64,000 nt of DNA, taken from Capsulimonas corticalis (lineage in GTDB: Bacteria > Armatimonadota > Armatimonadia > Armatimonadales > Capsulimonadaceae). This document shows positions 45,747 to 55,042 of the stretch, one piece after another; within the stretch, counting starts at the first letter, position 1, and each line of letters opens with the position of its first letter. The stretch lies in the NCBI RefSeq assembly GCF_003574315.2, contig NZ_AP025739.1, positions 5,270,001 to 5,334,000 of the forward strand. Direction: 5' to 3'. The position numbers and the translations under genes were made by a program. Under the pieces are notes generated by a model. The model worked only from the letters and a program-made list of their open reading frames with translations, was not told the origin of the DNA and did not search any database.

Positions 45747-48700
45747 TCAAAACGATACCGTCAGCGCGTAATCCAGCGCCTGCTCCCAAGTTATGGCGCG
45801 GCCCCCGTCCCAAAGGGCGGCAAACTCATCTTCGCCCAGCACGGAACGCGCCTCCATGAGCTCCTCGTTAAACTTCTCCAGAGATTCGCGGGGCAAGGGC
45901 GCGCCAATACTGTCGCGCAGCGCATGGGCGGAGCCCCACAAACGCACCGCTCTCGGAACATCCGCCTGCGCCAGCGTCACGGTCGCCATTCTTTCCAGCC
46001 CAGCGGCAAACCCCAGTAGCTCCCCAAGTTCACTGCAAATCAGGAGCTCCTGCTCCAGCAGAACCCGCGCCGAGACGTAATCGCCTTGACGATAGGCAAG
46101 CATGTCCAAGCGGCTCATGTGGATGGCGATCCAGCTCTTGTCACCCAGTTCTTGGGAAATACTGAGGCCCTGCTCGTAGTAATCCTTAGCCGAGACGAAG
46201 TCGTCCTGTCGATCGGCCAGAACGCCTAAGTAATTGAGGCGCATCGCGACCCCGACCCTGTCTCCCAATTCGCGTGTAATGCTGAGACTCAGTTCGTAGT
46301 GGGCCTGCGACGCAGCGAAGTTTCCCTGTCGATAGGCCAGAACTCCCATATTGCTCAGAGCCAAAGCCAGGCTGCCCATATCGCCGAGTTTCCGGAAAAC
46401 GTCGACCGCCTCTTCGACAAACGATTGCGCCTCCTCATAATACCGCGGATCCAAAATCCTCATACCCTGAGTTTCGGTCAATGAGCTTAGCCAGAGCAGA
46501 GTGTTGCCAATATTCAGAGAATTCTGTGAATCGCGAAAATCGATCAAGCTTTGTTTGTAGTGCGCCCTCACCTCCTCGTAGTAGCGCTGGGCAGATTCGG
46601 CGTCACCTTGCTGATACGCTACTTCGTACAGATACCCGAGCAGAAGGCCGATCTCTACTCGATCTCCCAGCGCTCGAAAAATGCGGAGGCTCTGTTCGTA
46701 GCGCGCTCGCGACGAGATGTAGTCGCCTTGACAATCCGCGAGCATCCCCGCGCCTTTGAGCGCCAGCGCCCTCGCCGCCGTATCTCCATCGTTATCAGGA
46801 AGGGCAAGCGCCCGATTGAGGAATGCCCTCCCCTCGCTGTAAAGCCGCCGTTCGGCCCAATACCGCCACAACGCAGCCGTAATTCTCAAGCCGGTTTCGG
46901 CGCCTTGTGCGTCCCTTTCGCATCGATGGAGCGCCTCCCGCAAGTTGTCATAATCCTTGTCCAAACGCTGGAGCGCCCTTTCGAGTTCGACTCGCTCCAC
47001 ATACGGCAGCTTCGCCGCTTCCACAATCTTGAAGAACCAATCCCGATGCCGGATCTGAAGCAGGCTCGCCCAGCCGTGCTCGGAGAGCCGCGCATCCGCG
47101 TACTGACGCACCATCTCCAGAAGTCGATATCGCCCGCTTTCCATTGGTCCCGTCGCATCGAACGCCACCAGAGATTTGTCAACCAGCGAGATCAGAAGGT
47201 CCAGCACCCGCCATTTCGGAATAGCCTCATCGGAACAGACTTCCTCGGCCGCCTCCAGAGTCCAGCCGCCCGAGAAGACCGAAACACACTCCAGCAAACG
47301 CTGCTCCGAAGGACTGAGTAGCGCATACGACCAATCGAGCGTCGCTCTCAGTGTCTGCTGGCGCGACTGCGCCGCGCCGCCGCCGTCGGTAAGCTGCGCG
47401 AGGTGATCGTCCAAACGCTCGGCGATCTGATGGACTGTCAGGGAGCCGACCCGGGCGGCGGCCAGCTCGACGGCGAGCGGAATGCCGTCTATATGCGCGC
47501 AGATTTGGGCGACCGCCCGCGCATTGTCCCGCGTGAGTAGGAATGTTTTCTGAACGTCCTGGGCTCGATCCATGAAAAGCTGCACGCTTTCGTAGCCCCT
47601 CAGCACCCGCGCGAGGCCGGAGTCGGGCGCCGGCAGATACGCGGGATCCGGGACGGAAAGCGCCGGGACCATCCAGACGACCTCCCCCGTCACCCCCAGC
47701 GCCTCACGGCTGGTCGCAAGAATTTGCAGCCCCGCGCACTCCTCCAGCAGACGCCCCGCCAGCTCGGCGCTCGCGTCCAGCAGGTGCTCGCAGTTGTCCA
47801 GCACCAGCAGCACGCGCTGGGATCGCAAATGGGCGATCAGGATCTCAAGCAGCGTTCGTCCGCTTCCCTCCTTCAGCCGCAGCGTACTCGCCACTTGCAG
47901 GGCGATCTGCCTGCCGTCGGTCAGCGCCTCCAGTGAGACGAGACATACCCCCTGGGCGAATTCCGGCGCGGCCTCCCCGGCGACCGCGATGACCAGACGC
48001 GTCTTGCCGATCCCGCCTGCTCCCGTGAGCGTCACCAGACGAGACCTGCGCAGCGCCTCAAGCACATCCTCTCGCTCGTCTTCGCGCCCGACAAGGTCCG
48101 TAGGCGAATGCGGCAGATACCCGATGACAACTGGACCGTCTGATGCTTCGTGATGTGCGACGCGGGCCGGCGCGGAGGCGCGAAGCCGCGCCTCCGCCCG
48201 CAAATACGAGTAGAGCGCGACGGTCTCCTCGTCTGGAGACGCCCTTGGGTCGTCCTTGCGCAGCCAGCGTACGAAGGACTGATAAACCTCCAGAGCCGCG
48301 TTAGTGTCGCCGCTTTGGGCGAGCGCGCGCATCAGCCCTCGGCGCGAGGCCTCTCGCCAGGGATCCAGTGAAATCGCCCGCTGATAGCTCCGGACCGCCG
48401 CCGCCCAATCTCCGGTCGCGACAGCGGCGTCCGCCAGCGTTTGCAGCGCCTGAAGGCAGCGCTGTTCGCGCTCGGCGCGCTCCGGCTCCGCCCACCCCTC
48501 GGCGCATCCTTCCAGCAGCGGCCCGCGATAGAGCGCCGCCGCCCGCTCCAGCGATGACGTCTCCAACCCGGCCGCCGCCTCATCAAACACATGCGCGTCC
48601 ACATCCGCTCCGTCAAGATTGAAGGACAGGGTGTGACGAGCAGGCGATTGGAGACGCCAGCTTTCGCTTCCCAGCGCACGGCGCAGCGCGCTGAGGGCCA

Positions 48701-48953
48701 CGCGCAGGTTTGTGGCCGCCGCGCTTTGGTCCGCATCCGGCCAGAGCGTTCCAGCCAGCCATTCGCGATCGACCGGGCGCGCCTTTCGGAGCACCAGGAG
48801 CGCCAGCAGCCAGAGGACCTTTCGGGAGCGCAAACGCGGCAGCGCGCGGCCTTCGACCAGCACCTGCATCGGTCCAAAAAGCGTGATTGTGAAGGATGTG
48901 GATACGGAGTCGGCAGGGATCAAGGCGGTGACAATTCCTTTTGGCGTGAACAT
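45747..48953 (-). CDS. BTAD/AfsR-like regulator: winged helix, BTAD, NB-ARC ATPase and TPR
   Basis: A 1068-residue regulator. Order: OmpR-type winged helix with TLFGPMQVLVEGRALPRLRSRK (about residues 20-105), bacterial transcriptional activator domain (about 115-250, ending YQSFVRWLRKDDPRASP), NB-ARC ATPase with Walker A LTGAGGIGKTRLV (near 310) and Walker B RVLLVLDNCEHLL, then many TPR-like repeats (GNFAASQAHYELSLSITRELGDR, DDFVSAKDYYEQGLSISQELGDK). Such proteins bind a ligand or partner through the TPR part and activate nearby promoters. It is divergent from the redox gene cluster at 49107, with 153 bases between them, so that cluster is the most likely target. Confidence 0.88.
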   Translation of the reverse strand: MFTPKGIVTALIPADSVSTSFTITLFGPMQVLVEGRALPRLRSRKVLWLLALLVLRKARPVDREWLAGTLWPDADQSAAATNLRVALSALRRALGSESWRLQSPARHTLSFNLDGADVDAHVFDEAAAGLETSSLERAAALYRGPLLEGCAEGWAEPERAEREQRCLQALQTLADAAVATGDWAAAVRSYQRAISLDPWREASRRGLMRALAQSGDTNAALEVYQSFVRWLRKDDPRASPDEETVALYSYLRAEARLRASAPARVAHHEASDGPVVIGYLPHSPTDLVGREDEREDVLEALRRSRLVTLTGAGGIGKTRLVIAVAGEAAPEFAQGVCLVSLEALTDGRQIALQVASTLRLKEGSGRTLLEILIAHLRSQRVLLVLDNCEHLLDASAELAGRLLEECAGLQILATSREALGVTGEVVWMVPALSVPDPAYLPAPDSGLARVLRGYESVQLFMDRAQDVQKTFLLTRDNARAVAQICAHIDGIPLAVELAAARVGSLTVHQIAERLDDHLAQLTDGGGAAQSRQQTLRATLDWSYALLSPSEQRLLECVSVFSGGWTLEAAEEVCSDEAIPKWRVLDLLISLVDKSLVAFDATGPMESGRYRLLEMVRQYADARLSEHGWASLLQIRHRDWFFKIVEAAKLPYVERVELERALQRLDKDYDNLREALHRCERDAQGAETGLRITAALWRYWAERRLYSEGRAFLNRALALPDNDGDTAARALALKGAGMLADCQGDYISSRARYEQSLRIFRALGDRVEIGLLLGYLYEVAYQQGDAESAQRYYEEVRAHYKQSLIDFRDSQNSLNIGNTLLWLSSLTETQGMRILDPRYYEEAQSFVEEAVDVFRKLGDMGSLALALSNMGVLAYRQGNFAASQAHYELSLSITRELGDRVGVAMRLNYLGVLADRQDDFVSAKDYYEQGLSISQELGDKSWIAIHMSRLDMLAYRQGDYVSARVLLEQELLICSELGELLGFAAGLERMATVTLAQADVPRAVRLWGSAHALRDSIGAPLPRESLEKFNEELMEARSVLGEDEFAALWDGGRAITWEQALDYALTVSF

Positions 48954-49106
48954 CGTTGATGAAGCACAGGTCCGCCGGGCGAACGTTCTCGGGAGCGGAA
49001 CGATTTTCCTCCTGAACGGACAACGTTGCGGAAACCCCTCTCGGAGATAATAAGCCGTCCCTGAACTTCAGAGAGCGGATCACATCCGATCACGAGGAGA
49101 AAAATC

Positions 49107-49823
49107 ATGAACGAACTATTGGAGACAGCCATCAAAGCGCACGGCGGCCTGAGCCGCTGGAACGAACTGACGCAGGCGCGAGTGGAGGCGTCCCTCACCG
49201 GAGCCATCTGGTACGTCAAAGGCAAGCCCGATGCCCTCAAGGACGTCGTCATGACTATCGATACGAAGAGCGAGCATCTGGTCACGGACTTCCCCGGCCA
49301 GGACAAGCGCACGATCTTTGAGCCCAGCCGCATCGTGCTGGAGCGAGCGGACGGAACACCGATTGAGGTCCGCAATGACCCGGAGAAGTCGTTCGAGGGG
49401 CAGCAGCGCGAAACGCCTTGGGACGACATTCATGTCGCCTATTTCCAGGGCGAGGCATTGTGGACGTATTTGACCACCCCGTTTCTCTATACCTATGAGG
49501 GGTTTGCGACCGAGGAAATCGCTCCAATCCAGGTCGAAGGCGAGACGTGGCGGCGTTTGAAGGTCACCTTCCCGGACTATGTGAAAAGCCATACTCGCGA
49601 GCAGATCTCGTGTTTCGGTCCCGACGGTCTGCTGCGCCGGCACGATTATACGGTCGACATCCTCGGCGGCGCGACCGGTCTCAATTACGCTTCGGAGTAT
49701 CGCGACGTCAGCGGCGTGATCGTCCCGACCAAGCGCCGCATCTATGCCTACGAAGGCGACTACGTCAAGGTCCCGGAGCCGCTGCTGGTCGCGATCGACA
49801 TGGGCGAAGTCACATTTCGCTGA
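49107..49823 (+). CDS. LolA-like protein of unknown role
   Basis: A 238-residue protein without a signal peptide, preceded by AGGAGA. It is rich in beta strands (RVEASLTGAIWYVKGKPDAL, VVMTIDTKSEHLVTDF, RRLKVTFPDYVKSHTREQISCFGPDGLLRRHDY) and resembles the half-barrel of the LolA/outer-membrane-lipoprotein-sorting fold found in many cytosolic proteins beginning AIKAHGG. The function is unknown. It starts the cluster of old yellow enzymes and SDR, 30 bases ahead of the first. Confidence 0.6.
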   Translation: MNELLETAIKAHGGLSRWNELTQARVEASLTGAIWYVKGKPDALKDVVMTIDTKSEHLVTDFPGQDKRTIFEPSRIVLERADGTPIEVRNDPEKSFEGQQRETPWDDIHVAYFQGEALWTYLTTPFLYTYEGFATEEIAPIQVEGETWRRLKVTFPDYVKSHTREQISCFGPDGLLRRHDYTVDILGGATGLNYASEYRDVSGVIVPTKRRIYAYEGDYVKVPEPLLVAIDMGEVTFR

Positions 49824-49853
49824 GGCGCGTTTTTGAGGGATTGGAGGACACCA

Positions 49854-50953
49854 TTGGCAGCCAACACACTCTTCACGCCGCTGCGGCTGGGGGCGATCGA
49901 GCTTCCCACCCGAATCATCATGGCTCCGCTCACCCGGATGCGGGCCGGCGCCGGCGGGGTTCCCACACCGCTGAACGCCGAATATTACGCCCAGCGCGCC
50001 TCGGCGGCGCTGATCTTCACGGAAGACACCACGATCAGCCGTCAGGCGCAGGGCTATCCAAGCGTCCCGGGCGTGTTTACTCCCGAGCAAATCACGGGCT
50101 GGCGAGCGGTCACAAAAGCAGTCCACGCCCGTGGCGGGCGGATCGTCATGCAGATCGCTCACAACGGCCGCAACTCGCACTCTTCATATATGGCGAACGA
50201 GGAGCTTCCCGTCGCCCCGTCCGCGATCCCGCCGACGGGGCAGGCGCACACGCCGACTTTTGAAGCCGTCGATTACGAAACGCCGCGCCCACTGGACACA
50301 TCGGAACTGCCCGGCATCGTGGACGCCTTTCGCGCGGCGGCCATCAACGCCATGGAGGCCGGGTTTGACGGCGTCTCCGTGCAGGGCGCCAACGGCCCCT
50401 GCTGGAGCAATTTCTAGAGGATGGGACAAACCGGCGCAGCGACGACTACGGCGGCGCCATCGAGAACCGGGCTCGGCTGCTCCTGGAAGTGGTGGACGCG
50501 GTCGGAGCCGCCATCGGGCCGGACCGGGTCGGCGTTCGCCTATCGCCCTTCGGACAGTTCGGCGGGATCTCCGACAGCGACCCTCGAAGGCTCTTTTCCT
50601 ACGTCATCGCACAGCTCAGTCAGCGGCGGATCGCCTATCTGCATCTGATCGAAGCGCTCGGCTCCGAAATCGGCCTGAGCGACGATCTCCACGCGGGCGC
50701 GGTCAATAACGCCGCGCTGTTCCGCTCCCATTTCAACGGGCCGCTCATCTCAGCAGCGGCCTACACGCCGGAACGCGCCGCCGAGACAGTCGATGAGGGA
50801 CGCGCCGACGCCATCGCCTTCGGACGGCTGTTTATCGCCAACCCCGATCTTCCCGAGCGCATCCGGCGGAACGCTCCGCTCAACCCGCCTGTGCGCGCCA
50901 CCTTTTATGGAGGCGACGCGAAGGGCTACACGGACTATCCGACGCTTCCATAA
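49854..50953 (+). pseudogene. Old yellow enzyme family oxidoreductase, one-base frameshift
   Basis: An FMN-dependent alkene reductase gene starting at a TTG (49854) behind GGAGGA. The first frame covers LFTPLRLGAIELPTRIIMAPLTRMR to VQGANG and stops at 50415. The correct continuation, LEQFLEDGTNRRSDDYGGAIENRARLL, is in another frame from about 50402 on and runs to 50953 (IAFGRLFIANPDLPERI). One base is missing between 50397 and 50402. The active-site His-Asn pair is seen as QIAHNGRN where the family has HxGR. Alone, neither half would fold properly. An intact relative is next door. Confidence 0.85.
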
Positions 50954-50996
50954 CAAACGTCCATTTTCAGTAAAACTCTGCCACAAGGAGACCGCG

Positions 50997-52187
50997 ATGT
51001 TCACGCAAAACGCATTGATCGATTCACAACCCGCAGTCGAAACTTGCGCCTTCCCCAGAACGGAGGAGACTACCGACGCAGCTTTCAAACCGTCCTATCT
51101 CTTCACTCCCGTCGAGATCGGTCCGTATACGCTCGCGCATCGAGTCGTGATGGCGCCGCTCACACGGCTGCGCTCGGAAACGCCCGGGGATGTCCCCGGC
51201 GATCTGATGGTCGAATATTACGGCCAGCGCGCCTCCCCGGGCGGCTTCATCGTCTCGGAAGCGACGACCATTGCAGTGACCGGCCGGGGCTATCTGGGCG
51301 CTCCGGGTATCTACTCCGACGCGCAAGCGGCGGGCTGGCGGCGGGTGACGGACGCCGTACACGCCAAAGGCGGCCTCATCTTCATTCAGCTCTGGCATGT
51401 GGGCCGCGCCGCGCATGTCGAGATGACCGGCGGCGAGGCCCCGGTGAGCGCTTCCGCCGTCCCCTTCGAAGGCGTCGCCTTCACGAAGGACGGCTGGGTT
51501 CCGGTCTCCCCAAACCGCGCGCTTCGCACGGACGAAATACCCGGCGTCGTCGAAGCCTATCGCCTCGGCGCGGTTCGGGCGAAGGCGGCCGGCTTCGACG
51601 GCGTCGAAATCCATGGCGGCAACGGCTACCTGGTGGACCAGTTCCTCCAGGACGGCAGCAACAAACGGACCGACGAATACGGCGGGCCGATCGAACACCG
51701 CGCCCGGTTTCTGTTTGAGGTGCTGGACGCGGTCATCTCCGTGTGGGGAGCCGACCGTGTCGCGGTTCGTCTTTCACCCGCTACACGCTTTAACGGGATG
51801 TCCGACAGCAATCCCGAGGCGACCTTCGGATACGTCGCGAAGCAGCTCAATCGCTACGGCCTCGCTTACCTTCATATCATCGAGCCGCGAATCAACGGCA
51901 ATGAAGAGGTCTCGGAAGGGCTGGCGCCGGTGGCGACCGAGCATCTGCGCGCGATCTACACGGGAAAGCTCATCTCGGCAGGCGGTTTTCATCCCGATAC
52001 CGCCGAGGAGATCCTGAAGATCGGGAACGCCGACGCCGTCGCCTTTGGCCGTCTGTTCATCGCCAATCCCGACCTCCCCGAACGCCTGCGGCTCAGCCTT
52101 CCGCTCAATCCATACGACCGCTCGACCTTCTATGGCGGCGACGCCCACGGCTACACCGACTATCCGTTCTATGGAAAGGGAAGCTAA
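50997..52187 (+). CDS. Old yellow enzyme, NADPH-dependent alkene reductase
   Basis: A 396-residue FMN-dependent TIM barrel that reduces activated C=C bonds of enals, enones or nitro-compounds with NAD(P)H. Seen: VVMAPLTRLRSETPGDVPGDL, IFIQLWHVGRAAH (substrate His), VEIHGGNGYLVDQFLQDGSN, RTDEYGGPIEHRARF and AFGRLFIANPDLPERL. ATG 50997 follows AAGGAG; the longer frame runs into the previous gene. It seems able to replace the broken neighbour, to which it is paralogous. Confidence 0.93.
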   Translation: MFTQNALIDSQPAVETCAFPRTEETTDAAFKPSYLFTPVEIGPYTLAHRVVMAPLTRLRSETPGDVPGDLMVEYYGQRASPGGFIVSEATTIAVTGRGYLGAPGIYSDAQAAGWRRVTDAVHAKGGLIFIQLWHVGRAAHVEMTGGEAPVSASAVPFEGVAFTKDGWVPVSPNRALRTDEIPGVVEAYRLGAVRAKAAGFDGVEIHGGNGYLVDQFLQDGSNKRTDEYGGPIEHRARFLFEVLDAVISVWGADRVAVRLSPATRFNGMSDSNPEATFGYVAKQLNRYGLAYLHIIEPRINGNEEVSEGLAPVATEHLRAIYTGKLISAGGFHPDTAEEILKIGNADAVAFGRLFIANPDLPERLRLSLPLNPYDRSTFYGGDAHGYTDYPFYGKGS

Positions 52188-52192
52188 TCCTC

Positions 52193-52609
52193 ATGGAAGT
52201 CAACACTCAGGAACAAAACAAGACGATTGCGCTAGAAGCGTTCGAGGCCCTGTTCAACCAGCGCGATTACGCATTGGCGGAACGCTATTGGTCTCCGCAC
52301 TACATTCAGCACAGCGCCCACATCCCGCCGGGACGCGAGGGGCTCTTCGATCTCGTCCGAGCGATCCCGGAAACATCGAAATATGAGCTTGGATTGATCG
52401 CGGCGGAAGGAGACTTCGTCATCATGCACGGCCGGTACTCCGGGATCGGACTGCCGGCGAACTGGATCGCGGCGGACATTATCCGTATGAAGGACGGCGT
52501 ACTGATCGAACACTGGGATGTCATTCAGGACGAAGCCACGCGCGAACAGTCGCAGAGCGGCGCCCCCATGTTCGGCGACAGCTTCCCAAAAGAAAAGGAG
52601 CAGGAATGA
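52193..52609 (+). CDS. SnoaL/NTF2-like protein
   Basis: A 138-residue small cone-shaped-fold protein: NKTIALEAFEALFNQRDYALAERYWSPHYIQHSAHIPPGREGL, then FVIMHGRYSG and IIRMKDGVLIEHWDVIQDE. This pattern is usual in SnoaL-like polyketide-cyclase-related proteins of wide and mostly unknown function. It lies 5 bases after the old yellow enzyme gene and overlaps the SDR gene by four bases, so all three are likely translated together. Confidence 0.85.
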   Translation: MEVNTQEQNKTIALEAFEALFNQRDYALAERYWSPHYIQHSAHIPPGREGLFDLVRAIPETSKYELGLIAAEGDFVIMHGRYSGIGLPANWIAADIIRMKDGVLIEHWDVIQDEATREQSQSGAPMFGDSFPKEKEQE

Positions 52610-53349
52610 AACTCACGGGCAACACGATCTTTATCACCGGAGGCGGCTCAGGCATCGGCCGAGGGCTGGAGGAGGCGCTGCACGCGCTTGGGAATCAGGT
52701 GATCATCTCCGGGCGGCGGGCCGGCAATCTGGCCGAGACGATTCGCGCAAATCCCGGCATGCAATCGGTCGAACTGGATATTTCGGACTCGGCGAGCATC
52801 GCGGCAGTGGCGCAGTGGCTGATCGCGGAGCATCCAGCGCTGAACGTACTGATCAACAACGCCGGCGTCATGCATATCGACAACGCCGCAGGCGCTGTCG
52901 AGGAAGACCTGATCGTGTCCACTATCACGACCAATTTGATGGGGCCGATCCGCCTGACCGGGGCGCTGGTCGAACATCTGAAGCAGCAGGAGGCGGCGAC
53001 AATCGTCAACGTCGCCTCGGTGCTGGGTTTCGTCCCGATGGCTTCGGCGGCGGTTTATTCGTCCACGAAGGCGGCGATGCATTCCTACACACAGTCGCTT
53101 CGGTACAGGCTCCGGAACAGTTCGGTGGCGGTTCTGGAGCTTGCGCCGCCGTGGGTGCGGACAGATCTTCTCAACAGCAGCGAAGAGCCAAGGGCGATGC
53201 CGCTGGCGGAGTTCATCTCCGAAACCATGACGATATTGGGCGCGGATGCAGAGGAGATCATCGTCGAACGGGCGCAGCTTCTTCGGAGCAAGATCGGCGA
53301 CGCTTCGTTCGTCACTCAATTCAACGACCTGTTGGAGCAGTCCCAATAA
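52606..53349 (+). CDS. Short-chain dehydrogenase/reductase
   Basis: A 247-residue NAD(P)-dependent SDR. TGGGSGIGRGLEEAL is the dinucleotide-binding motif, NNAG the structural motif, and YSSTKAAMHSYTQSLRY carries the catalytic Tyr and Lys; a Ser in VASVLGF completes the triad. An Arg in SGRRAGNL after the second strand suggests NADPH. It resembles the DltE-like oxidoreductases often found near old yellow enzymes. The start overlaps the SnoaL-like gene (ATGA). Confidence 0.9.
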   Translation: MKLTGNTIFITGGGSGIGRGLEEALHALGNQVIISGRRAGNLAETIRANPGMQSVELDISDSASIAAVAQWLIAEHPALNVLINNAGVMHIDNAAGAVEEDLIVSTITTNLMGPIRLTGALVEHLKQQEAATIVNVASVLGFVPMASAAVYSSTKAAMHSYTQSLRYRLRNSSVAVLELAPPWVRTDLLNSSEEPRAMPLAEFISETMTILGADAEEIIVERAQLLRSKIGDASFVTQFNDLLEQSQ

Positions 53350-53431
53350 TCAAGCAGCCACGCCGATTACCCAATCGAGCTGCGGCGAACAACCATCACA
53401 GCAAACACGACAGACCATAGGAGAAACGACC

Positions 53432-54205
53432 ATGACATTCATCAACGCCAGCTTCCTCTCGGCCGCCGCCATCGCCCTCGCGGCGATCGCCGCGCCTCTC
53501 TCGGCCGCGCACGCCGACGCTCCGGCCAAGCCCGTCATCGTGCTCGTCCACGGCGCATTCGCCGACGCCACCGGCTGGAGCCACGTCATCCCACTGCTGG
53601 AGAAGGACGGTTACACGGTCTTCGCCGTCCAGAATTCACTGACTTCCCTGGACGCCGATGTCGCCACCACCAAGCGCGTCATCGAGGCCCAGAAAGGCCC
53701 CGTGGTGGTGGTCGGCCATTCGTACGGCGGCGCGGTCATCACCGGCGCGGCGGCGGATCAGGCGAACGTCAAAGCCCTGGTCTATCTGGCCGCATTCGCC
53801 CCGGACAGCGGCGAAGCCGTGGGCGTGTTCGCGGATCAGATCCCGCTCGCCAAAACGCTCGTACCGGATGCGGCGGGTTTCCTCTACATCGACCGGGCGA
53901 AGTTCCACGACGCCTTCTGCGCCGATGTGCCGGCGGAGGAAGCGCACATTATGGGGATCGTCCAGAAACCTCTCGCCAGCGCGATCTTCGGACAGTCCAT
54001 CCCCGCCGCCGCCTGGAAAACGATTCCATCCTGGTATCTGGTCAGCCAGGACGACCACGCGATCAGCCCGGACCTGGAGCGTTTCTACGCAAAGCGCATG
54101 GGCGCCCAAACCAGCGAGATCAAAGCCAGCCATGTGGCGTTTATCTCCCACCCCAAAGAGATCGTCCACTGGATCGAAGAGGCGGCGAACGCGTCGGCCA
54201 AATAA
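53432..54205 (+). CDS. Exported alpha/beta-hydrolase
   Basis: A 257-residue protein with a signal peptide (about MTFINASFLSAAAIALAAIA, cleavage near AHADAPA). VLVHGAFADATGW is the oxyanion region, VVVGHSYGGAVI the nucleophile elbow, VSQDDHAISPDLE the acid and IKASHVAFISHP the catalytic His. The substrate is unknown. ATG 53432 is preceded by AGGAGA. It closes the redox cluster and is followed by a strong hairpin. Confidence 0.85.
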   Translation: MTFINASFLSAAAIALAAIAAPLSAAHADAPAKPVIVLVHGAFADATGWSHVIPLLEKDGYTVFAVQNSLTSLDADVATTKRVIEAQKGPVVVVGHSYGGAVITGAAADQANVKALVYLAAFAPDSGEAVGVFADQIPLAKTLVPDAAGFLYIDRAKFHDAFCADVPAEEAHIMGIVQKPLASAIFGQSIPAAAWKTIPSWYLVSQDDHAISPDLERFYAKRMGAQTSEIKASHVAFISHPKEIVHWIEEAANASAK

Positions 54206-54214
54206 CACGACCAG

Positions 54215-54260
54215 CGGTGAAGGCGGCTTGCATCGTTCTTCTGGCAAGCCGCCTTCACCG
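54215..54260. terminator. Strong hairpin terminator between convergent genes
   Basis: A 17-bp perfect stem (54215-54231 with 54244-54260) and 12-base loop, followed on the plus strand by ACAATTTTGACTTT. It lies between the exported hydrolase and the convergent membrane protein gene. Confidence 0.75.
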
Positions 54261-54277
54261 CCGACAATTTTGACTTT

Positions 54278-54979
54278 CTATTCGATTTTGCCCGTCGCAT
54301 TTACGGATTTCGCAGCGTGACTAGCAGTCGGAGCCAAATACAAAGGACGAGTAAACGGTCGATCGATGCTTTCCATCAGCATGCGGGCTTCCGAAAGATC
54401 GAGGGACAATTTCGTGTTGAGATCGCGGACGGCTTCTACTTTGCGCCCGGCGGCGAGGTGTAAGTAAATCGCAAGAGTATCTGCTCCGTTCAGTTGGGAT
54501 AGGATAGGATGCTTCGCGATCAGTGCAGGGGAAACCGAAAAATCGCAGGCTTTCGTCCGCACGGCGTCGCCAATGCGGCCAAACTGCGTAAGTCGATTTG
54601 TGAGTTGCACCTTGCGGCCATTCACGGCGAGAAGAATCTGCTCGGGCGTGATGTCCAACTGCTGGACGTTCGTCCATGGCGCCTCAATCCACGGAGACTT
54701 ACGGAAAATGAGCGAGCGTTCACGATAGCGAAACCGGTCGTCGGTTAGGACAATCTCGATCTCTTTCCATATCAGGAGTGTTTCTATGCTCACGAACAAG
54801 AAGAGATCGCCCAATGCTGCGATCAGGCGTCGCGGAATCCCGATATGCAGCGCGGATGCGCCAAGGGCCGCGACAAAATTGATAACCCATGGGGCGTTGA
54901 AGCAGGCAAAAAGCAGCGCAAATATGGCTACCACGCCAAAAAGCATAGGACTTGTGGTTTGGCGTACTTCGACATTCAT
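54278..54979 (-). CDS. Predicted membrane protein with PH-like domain
   Basis: A 233-residue protein. Two hydrophobic segments are at about residues 12-38 and 48-70. After them VLTDDRFRYRERSLIFRKSPWIEAPWTNVQQLDITPEQI resembles the bacterial PH-like domain of membrane-associated proteins. The C-terminal LNTKLSLDLSEARMLMESI looks like the ribosomal L7/L12-like C-terminal helix motif. Function unknown; both domain suggestions are tentative. Confidence 0.6.
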   Translation of the reverse strand: MNVEVRQTTSPMLFGVVAIFALLFACFNAPWVINFVAALGASALHIGIPRRLIAALGDLFLFVSIETLLIWKEIEIVLTDDRFRYRERSLIFRKSPWIEAPWTNVQQLDITPEQILLAVNGRKVQLTNRLTQFGRIGDAVRTKACDFSVSPALIAKHPILSQLNGADTLAIYLHLAAGRKVEAVRDLNTKLSLDLSEARMLMESIDRPFTRPLYLAPTASHAAKSVNATGKIE

Positions 54980-55042
54980 ACCAGAGATAATACTCGATCG
55001 CGCCTCAAAGAGAATCCTCCACCTTCCCTAAGGTGCGACGCT

